From: Gerris lacustris
Lineage: Eukaryota; Arthropoda; Insecta; Hemiptera; Gerridae
Reading direction: 5' to 3'
DNA: 64,000 bases
Assembly (NCBI GenBank): GCA_951217055.1
Contig: OX578277.1
Span: forward strand, 106,834,119-106,898,118
Part shown: positions 13,101 through 21,891 of the stretch, piece by piece
Numbering within the stretch: position 1 is the first letter of the stretch
How the letters are laid out: each line of letters opens with the position of its first letter
Program-made: the position numbers and the translations under genes
Notes under the pieces: model-generated
Told to the model about the DNA's origin: nothing
The model's database searches: none
What the model saw: the letters and a program-made list of their open reading frames with translations, nothing else

Positions 13101-16100
13101 TCAACTCGAACTTTTGCCGATGGAATTAAATTAATTGAATATGCACACTAGACTGGCTTAAACGGGAAAATGATGGTTGTGGATTTCAGTAGCAAATTTT
13201 TGTTTTGGACCAGGATTGTGTGTAGAACGCTACGTGGGTCCTCTTGTCTATGCGGCATTCCCCTCTTGCTGACTCAGGTCGGACTAGTGTTCGTCGACAT
13301 GTAGTGGTAAACAGAGGCAATATAAATAAATCGGTTTATCATTTTGTGAAAAAACTGATTCATATTACATAGTAATAGTAAATTTAAATCTAAAAACTCA
13401 AAAAGCGTTCAGAAAACATTTGATGTTAAATGTCCCATGTAATTACCCAGCGATTGAGCGAATGATTCTTTTGTTTTGCAATAGGTATTTAATTTTCTTA
13501 GAGAAGAATTCTCTTCTAGATAAAAATTTGAAATTCGTATGTGCTCCAAATCCACGTTTGCTTTTGCAGTGTGGATCACGTTTTGCTTCCGAGCTTACCA
13601 AAGGAAACGGAAGATATGTGACAGTTCTCAAGAACGAACAATTTTTATGTCTCCGATTTCAAAAATTGCAAGACAGAAATCTGTTCAACATCAGGGTACA
13701 GTTCGGGTCCCGTGTCCGCCTGTCCTTCAATTTTTGCGAACCAACATATCTTAAAAGCTATTCATCCAATTTTATTGAAATTTTGATGGTAGGCCATAAT
13801 TAGCCAGGTTATAACATTGCTGATCCCGTATATGTTTCAATCTTCTGCACCTATTTATTTCTCTTCCACATTCGCACAGACATACATTTATTTACACCTA
13901 TATCTCCATTAGTACTCATCTGATTTTTATGAAATTTTAATGGTTTGTTTAAAGTAGTAGTTTAGTAGTGGTTTGTTTTGATAACCCAAGAATAATTTCA
14001 ACCGTCTGCGCTCTTAAAATATTGCTATATTGATACTTTATTCATGTTAAATTTACTCAATTTTCCCTCCTTTTTTAAATTAGTCAAAATTGGTTTGATT
14101 TTTACATGATTTAAAGTATCAATTTACCAAAATTTAAACAGCGCAGACAGTTAAAATTAATCTGTGAGCTTCTATCAGATAAGTTTTATAAAATCAGATG
14201 GATATTTTTGAAGATAAGGTGTAAATAAATGTATGTGTGTGCACATGTGGAAGAGAAATTGTGGCAGATGGAGAAATGTGGTGGAGGGAAATGGGACCAG
14301 AAGATTGGACCTTATATAGGACCAACAATGGACTTTTTATATGCTAATTAACTGCCATCCGAATTTCATTAAAATCGAAAGAGAAGTTTTTAAGAATTGT
14401 TCGCCATGATTGAGCGAGAGACAGACTAACAGCCAGAAACGGGATCAAAAATGTCTGATAACTGGAACAGATTTCTGTCTTGGAATTATTGGAATCGGAG
14501 ACATAATCGTTCTTTAGAACGATCACATCACATAATGAGGTGTTACCGCATAGGATTTTAATTTAATTAAATATGAGGTTAGAAATTGAAATTAAAGTGT
14601 TGAAAAGGGGGAGAAATTACAATTATAATCAATTATGGGGTATGCTAAACCCGCATATAAGTTAAATTAGGTTGGCCCCCCCCCCCCCCCCCCCCCGAAA
14701 AAATTTTCTGTGTACGCTACTGGGTATCTATATAACGGGATGTCTTTTATACAAATCTACAGTTTTATCCCAATTTGGTGCATTTTTACACTCCTTTTCT
14801 CCCAAACAAGGTGAAGGTCACTGCCTACATGATTTTCTGAAATTAAAATTTTGGTACACAGAGGTACGGGGTACAAATATCAAAGTAATGGATACCGTTC
14901 ATGATGCATATTGTTGGAAAGCTCTTTAAGAGTACATTAATTGTTAAGTACGTTTTTGTCATATTTTCATTTAGGAGGGGGGTAAAATGGAAATGTAAAT
15001 CTATATCTATAAAAGTCAACGTATGTGTGAATGTGTTTATGTTCTTTATACAAATCAACAGTTTTAATTTGATCTCGATGAAAATTTGCGCACTTGACCT
15101 TCAAAGCAAGGGAAAGATCTCTGTCTACATGAATGTTCGAAATTATATTTTTGGTACACAGAGGTACGGGGTACAAATGTTAAAGTTGAAAACCCTTCAT
15201 GATGCATACTGTTGAAAAGCTCTTTAAGAGTACAATAATTGTTTTTACTTGCATTCAGGGGGTTTTTGGAACAATATATCTAAAATGTTCTTTATAAAAA
15301 TCTATAGTTTTAGTCCGATCTCGATCAAAAAATGCACACTTGACCTTCAAAGGAAGAAAAAATCAGTGTCTACATGAATTTTCGAAATTTAAATTTTGGT
15401 ACACAGGGAACAGGGTACAATAATGAATACGGGGTCAAAGGACTGAATACCCTTTATGATGAATATCGTTGAAAAGCTCTTTAAGATTACATTAATTGTT
15501 GTTATGTACAGTTTTGTCATATGTATTTTCATTTAGGAGGGGGTAAAATGGAAAAATATAGGTATATCTTATTAAAAAAAGAAGAGTGTCTGTATGAGGG
15601 TATGTCTTTTATATAAATCTACAGTTTTATCTCAATTTGATGAATATTTACTCACTTTCCCTTCAAAGCAAGGGGGAGGTCACTGTCTACATGAATTTTC
15701 GAAATTTAAATTTTGGTACAAAGGAGTACGGTGTAAAAATGTCAAAGTAATGGATTCCCTTCATATCATGCATGTCGTTGAAAAGCACTTTAAGAGAAAA
15801 GTAATTGTTGTTATTTACAATTTTATTTAGGAGGGGGTAAAATGGAAATTTATAGTAGCTATATATATAAAAATCAACGTATGTGGGTGTATGATCTTTA
15901 TACAAATCTACAGTTTTAGCCCGATTTTAATGAAACTTTGCACACTTGACCTTCAAAGCAAGGAAAAAATCAAGGTCTACATGAAATTTCGAAATTTAAA
16001 TTTTGGTACACAGGGGTACGGGGTACAAGTAATGAATACGGGGTCAATGTAATGAATACCATTGATGATGCAAAAGCTCTTTAAGAGTAGAGTAATAGTT

Positions 16101-19100
16101 TTTATGTATTGTTTTGTCATATTTTACTATAGGGGGGGGGGGGGGGAGGGAATTTAGGATCTTTAAAATTAGCCTATCAAAGAGGAGGGGGTATAGAAAT
16201 TGGTGGGAGAGATAGAATCTAGATATTCTTGCATAGTAAAATAATTTATATGTTTCATTATGGTTGTTTTTAAACTTATCTAATTATAATAACACTCCGT
16301 AGCGAAGCACGGGTTCCCAGCTAGTCTAAATATATAAAATCCAAATACCACTCACTCACTGACTGACTGACACATCACGATATCTCTGAAACCACTGGAC
16401 CTACGACCATGAAATGTTGTAGGTGTGTTCCTCTTACCTCCTAGGTGCTCGCTAAGAAATATTTTAAAAATCCGCCATCTTGATTCAAGATGGCGGCCAT
16501 TTATATACAAAATTTGACAAGACGATATTTCGGGAACCAATTGTGCTAGAACCTTGAAATTCAGAAGTTGGCTTCCTTTTATGAAATTAGTAACTTTTGA
16601 TAAATAGTTTACCAATCGGGCATATTGATTCAAGATGGCGGCCATACATATATAAAAGTTAAAATATGTGCATGTTCTTTATACAAATCTACAGTTTTAG
16701 CCCGATTTTAATGAAACATTGCACACTTGACCTTCAAAGCAAGGAAAAAATCAAGGTCTACATGAAAATTCAAAATTTTAATTTTGGTTCACAGGGGTAC
16801 GGGGTACAAATGTTAAAGTAATGAACATCCTTCATGATGCATATCGTTGAAAAGCTCTTTAAGAGGACAGTAATTGTGGTTATGTACAGTTTTATCATAT
16901 TTTCAATTAGGAGGGGGGTATAATTAAAATATATAGCTTTATCTTATAAAAAAAAGAAGTGTATCCGTATGAGGGTATGTCTTTTATCCTAATTTGATGA
17001 ATATTTACACACTTTTTCTTCAAAACAAGGTGAAGGTCACTGCCTACATGAGATTACGAAATTAAAATTTTGGTACACAGGGGTACGGGGTACAAGTGAT
17101 GAATACCCTTCATCTTCATGATGCATATCGTTGAAATGCTCTTTAAGAGTACAGTAATTGTTGTTATGTGTACGGGGTACAAATGACAAAGTAATGGATA
17201 CCCTTCATGATACAAATCGTTGAAAAGCTGTTTAAGAGAAAAGTAATTGTTCTTAAGTACAGTTTTGTCTTATTTTCATTTAGAAGGGGGAGAGGTAAAA
17301 TGGAAATTTATATCTATATCTATATATGTATATAAAAGTCAACATATGTGTGTACATATGCATGTTCTTTTATACAAATCTACAGCTTTATTCCGATCTC
17401 GATGAAAATTTGCACACTTAACCTTCAAAGCAAGGGGAAGGTAACTGTTTACATCACGAACAGTGTTCATACATTTTAAATATACATGTACTTAGTACCT
17501 GATTACAGTAATAATATTAACGACCATAATTGTTATATTCATAATAGTACATTAAATATAAGGCTCTAGTCCGTTTGGAGCCCTCACTAAAGTTAGAGAT
17601 AGTTAGAGGTGGTTAGAGATAGTTAGAAGTGATTAGAAGTGGTTAGAGATTGTTAGAGGTGATTAGAGGAGGATAGAGGTGGTTAGAGATAGTTAGAGGT
17701 GGTAAGAGGTGGTTAGAGATAGTTAGAGGTGGTAAGAGGGGATTAAGGTGATTAGAGGTGGTTTGAGAGTGTTAGGGATTGTTAAAGGTGATTAGAGGTG
17801 GTTAGAGATTGTTAGTATCGATTAAGGTAATTTGAGGTGGGTTATAGTTAGAGGATATTAGAGTTGGTTAGAGATAGTTTGAAGTGATTAGAGTTGGTTA
17901 GAGGAGGTTAGAGATTGTTAGAGGTGGTTAGAGATAGTTAGAGGTGATTAGAGTTGGTTAGACGAGGTTAGAGATTGTTAGAGGTGGTTAGAAGAGGTTA
18001 GAGATTGTTAGAGGTGGTTAGAGGTGATTAGAGTTGGTTAGAGATAGTTAGAGGTGATTAAGGTGGTTAGAGATAGTTAGAGGTGATTAGAGTTGGTTAG
18101 AGATAGTTAGAGGTGATTTAGGTGGTTAGGGATAGTTAGAGGTGATTAGAGTTGGTTAGAGGAGGTTAGAGTACCAAAAATAAAGTGTATAAATCAAGCA
18201 AAATTGTGCTGCTAAGCGATTCTCGACTGTAGTGACACCTGCAGATTAGCCCGTTCTTCAATTTTCTCTAATTACAAGTTACAGTATTATTAATTACGTT
18301 CAAAATAATTAGATACATAATAGTATTCAAAATAATAATAATTGTAATAAATTATATATAAATATCAAAATGTTTTATGGACACTGAAATTTTTTGTAAA
18401 TTAAATAAATGATTTTCTTTTATTGTCTTTTGACTGCTCCGTTATTAGTAACTATTGCTTTAAGAGTTTTTATTTTTAAGATAGTTAAAAACACCCTGAT
18501 AAAAAAAAAAAAAATACGTGTGGTGTCAAGGGACACCCGGTAGGAACGAAGTTTCCTACATTTTTCATTAAATATAAATTATAAAATCACACTGCTAAGT
18601 ACGTATACATTGCTAACTACTTATACATGGCGGAGTTAGAAAAGAGACAAAATTAAAAGTAACGAACTGTTTGTACCTAGCAGAGTTAAGGCAAAATTAA
18701 AAGAAAATCATTATTTGTATCATTAAAGCAAGCGTCTTACTATAGATACAATATATTGAATATAAAAAGAAAAAAGTTGATCATAATGAGTTTATAGTTA
18801 AAGAGTATGTTTGTTAAAGGATGTTGGATTGAAATAGGACTGTTTTCTATACCTACCCGGCCTATTAATTTAAAATATTATAAAATATATCTCTTCCCTA
18901 CTCTAAAGCTTCTGTTTGAATCCGGTTGAAATTTTACATGCCTGTTTCAATTGTACTTTAGACAATGTGTAAGAAGTTTTATTAAAATCGTTATACGTTA
19001 GAACGAAAGATATCGGTAAAAACGTTGTTTTCTTTATTTTATACGTTTGGGTCCACTTTAATAAATTTAGCGATCTTTATAACTTCATAACAGTGTCGGT

Positions 19101-21807
19101 GTTTGTTTTACTAAAATAAAAATATTCAAAAAAGTTGTTTGTCTCTTTAATTAGAAGAAGTTACAATTTTTTCTTGGATTAAGTACGCAGTATTATAATA
19201 ATATACCTAATATATTGAAATAAGCGTCAGCGTCAGCACAGATTAATTTTACTTTTATACTTTTAACAAGACCGTGATTATATTTTCTCTATTTACAAAA
19301 CCAAGTGACATTTTGACATAACAAAAATAAACAAAACAAGTCAAGGAACAGGCTTCCTTAATAACATTTTTTCCTGTCTTTTTGAAGCTTAAGTTTGCGC
19401 GAGCGTTGCGCGTGAACGTTTGGGTGGATAACGATTTCCAACGAACTCAGTCTGGCCATTGGTAAAATGAACATGTGTACCAAATTTCAACTAACTCGGT
19501 GATCTTTTACTCAAGTTATCGTCATTGGTAGATTTCGTGATGGTGATTTTGTGACGGTGATTTTGTGACGGCGATTTTGTGACGGTGATTTTGGTCGTTT
19601 TTTTTTCGGATTCACTCCCGGGCTCCAGAACGTGCAATAAGGAACTTCGTTCCAAAAAACCCTTCCTCAAAAATGTATTATAAATGCTAAAAAAAGAATT
19701 AAAATATGTAGTACGAAGGAATGATTTTACCTTTAACAATATCTTCACGCGGTTGGTTTTCAAAACTTTGCATTAGATAGGTATAAGTAACCACAATTAA
19801 GATTCCCAAGGCCTAAAACAAATTGAGAATTTTTCATGATATTAGTATAGTATTCATATTACTGATTCCACAGTTGAATTGGGGATCGGTTTACAATATA
19901 TGATATACAGTATGTGTGTTGATATTAATTAAGTTACTCATACTTATTCAAAATGCACCCTGTACCCAAAAAAGTACAATTTTTAGAAATAATCGTACAA
20001 GTTAAAACCTGAACAAATTTCAACTATTCAAGAAAAAAATATTCTTTATAATTTCTTACAGATATTATTACAAATTTATTTTTCGGATAAAAATTTCAAA
20101 AATAAGACACACCCAGAAAAATAATTTCAAAAAATAATGCACTGAATGAGACCTTTAAAGCGTATAGTCCACTATCTTGAGCTCTCCACCATATTGGATT
20201 TAGAATGACGTCACTTAGCCATGCACTAACCATGCATTGACATCCAAAATCCAAACTTAAAGTGGATTCAAAATTTCAACTCAATCGGTTGAGGATAACT
20301 ACTTTAAAATTCATTTGCAAGATTTGACCCGAACATAAATACATACATCCATACACTCAAACATACATACATACATTCATACATACATTATGTATGAATG
20401 TATGTATGTATGAATGTATGTATCATACATACATTCATACATACATAAAAGAAACAAGTTAAATAAAAGCTTGTAAAAAAGAAACAGAGGGAGTTACCAC
20501 TTGTAGCCAGCCAATTATTTTGCATCCTGTCTTTAAAGTGCAACCACAGCAGCAAGAATTGACCACAAAGATACTCGATTCTGTCAAAAATAAATTATTA
20601 CAAATTATAGAAAATATTTTTGCTTCAAGCAAATTAATAAATAATTTTGTTTGAAAAGGTTCCTTTTTACAAATATTATTAAGTAATATTTTTATTTTAA
20701 GTAAAATATTATTTTAGTTTAATCTAAAAAAAAAAAAAATAAACAGGTCAAGTGTGTGCTAGTCAGCACACAGCGAGGGTCCGTAGGCAACCCTGTATAG
20801 TTTAAGCAGTACCCTATTGATGGTGTTTTTTAAAATGCTAAAAAGCTTACTTTGAACTATCCTATGGGTCTGATATTCTCAAAACACATAAACAAACTTC
20901 TGATAAAGTATTTTTTTGCCAATGAACCGGACTATAACCATATAAATACATCGAAAAGACTATAGTTATAACAAAACGTATTTTGTCAATAAAAAATAAA
21001 ATAATATTTTTTTCTAAATTTCCAAAAAGTGGTATCCTTACTTTTGGTCGAAGAATGTTCAGGATTTTTTTCAGATTTTTTGCACTTCACATGAGCAAGA
21101 TAGAGGGGGGGGGGGGCACGTTTCACACCCACTTCAAACTCGCCTACGCTCGCCCTATCAAAGTTATATCCAAAGAATTATATATTTTTGTAATCAGCTC
21201 GACGTACCCTTTCATATGATACCCCTCACGATGTCGAAAAAAAATAAAATAAATTTAACCCTTACATATTTTTACCCTAATTCTTTTTAATTTTTTTTTT
21301 TTTTATTCGCTATATTTTTAATATATGTGGTAGGTACAAGACACATACATGCCAAATTTCAAAGTGATCAGACGAATGGTGTAGCCGTGAGAGCAGGCGA
21401 CAGGACGGACGGACAGACACACGCAGGAAAACATAAGGGTCCTTGGTTTTGCCTACGGACCCTTAAAAAAAACAAAAAAAAAAAACCTCATCACGAGGAT
21501 ATAACATTTTATATAAATTCTTAATTAGTTGGGTCTTTTTAAGGAAAATTCAAACGCCTTACATTTATTATATTTCGACCCCTCTTTGAATCATTCTCAA
21601 GCTAAAAATCATAGTTTATTTCAAAATTACACATTTATACCAAAATATAATTGATATACAATGGCAACTTGCACCCATACTAATCTGACCCACTAGCTGA
21701 TCACATTGTCTCTGTTATGGTTTTATACATAAATTCTTGAATGTAAATAAGTACTTATTTGAATCTTAAAGATTCTCGTAAATTCACCCTAAAATTTAAA
21801 AACACAT

Positions 21808-21891
<84 letters not shown>

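Larger units (their letters stand above)
11636..14722 (+). mobile_element. Non-autonomous hAT element (3.1 kb) with 8-bp target duplication
   Basis: GGTATCTA is present on both sides (11628-11635 and 14723-14730). The ends are CAGTGGCGTACACAG on the left and CAGTAGCGTACACAG inward on the right, followed by long G or C runs (11652-11669 and 14675-14696). CAGTGGCGTA-type ends with an 8-bp duplication are hallmarks of hAT elements. The interior has a GC-rich 62-bp tandem array and a 950-bp foldback but no transposase frame, so it depends on a partner. It was inserted into the Helitron-like cluster, which continues on both sides, and lies in intron 3 of the tetraspan gene. Confidence 0.88.

Noticed and set aside
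13420..13803. 127-codon plus-strand frame
   Set aside because: The longest frame in the window, but it crosses a foldback repeat arm with copies elsewhere that are not open, and shows no known motif.
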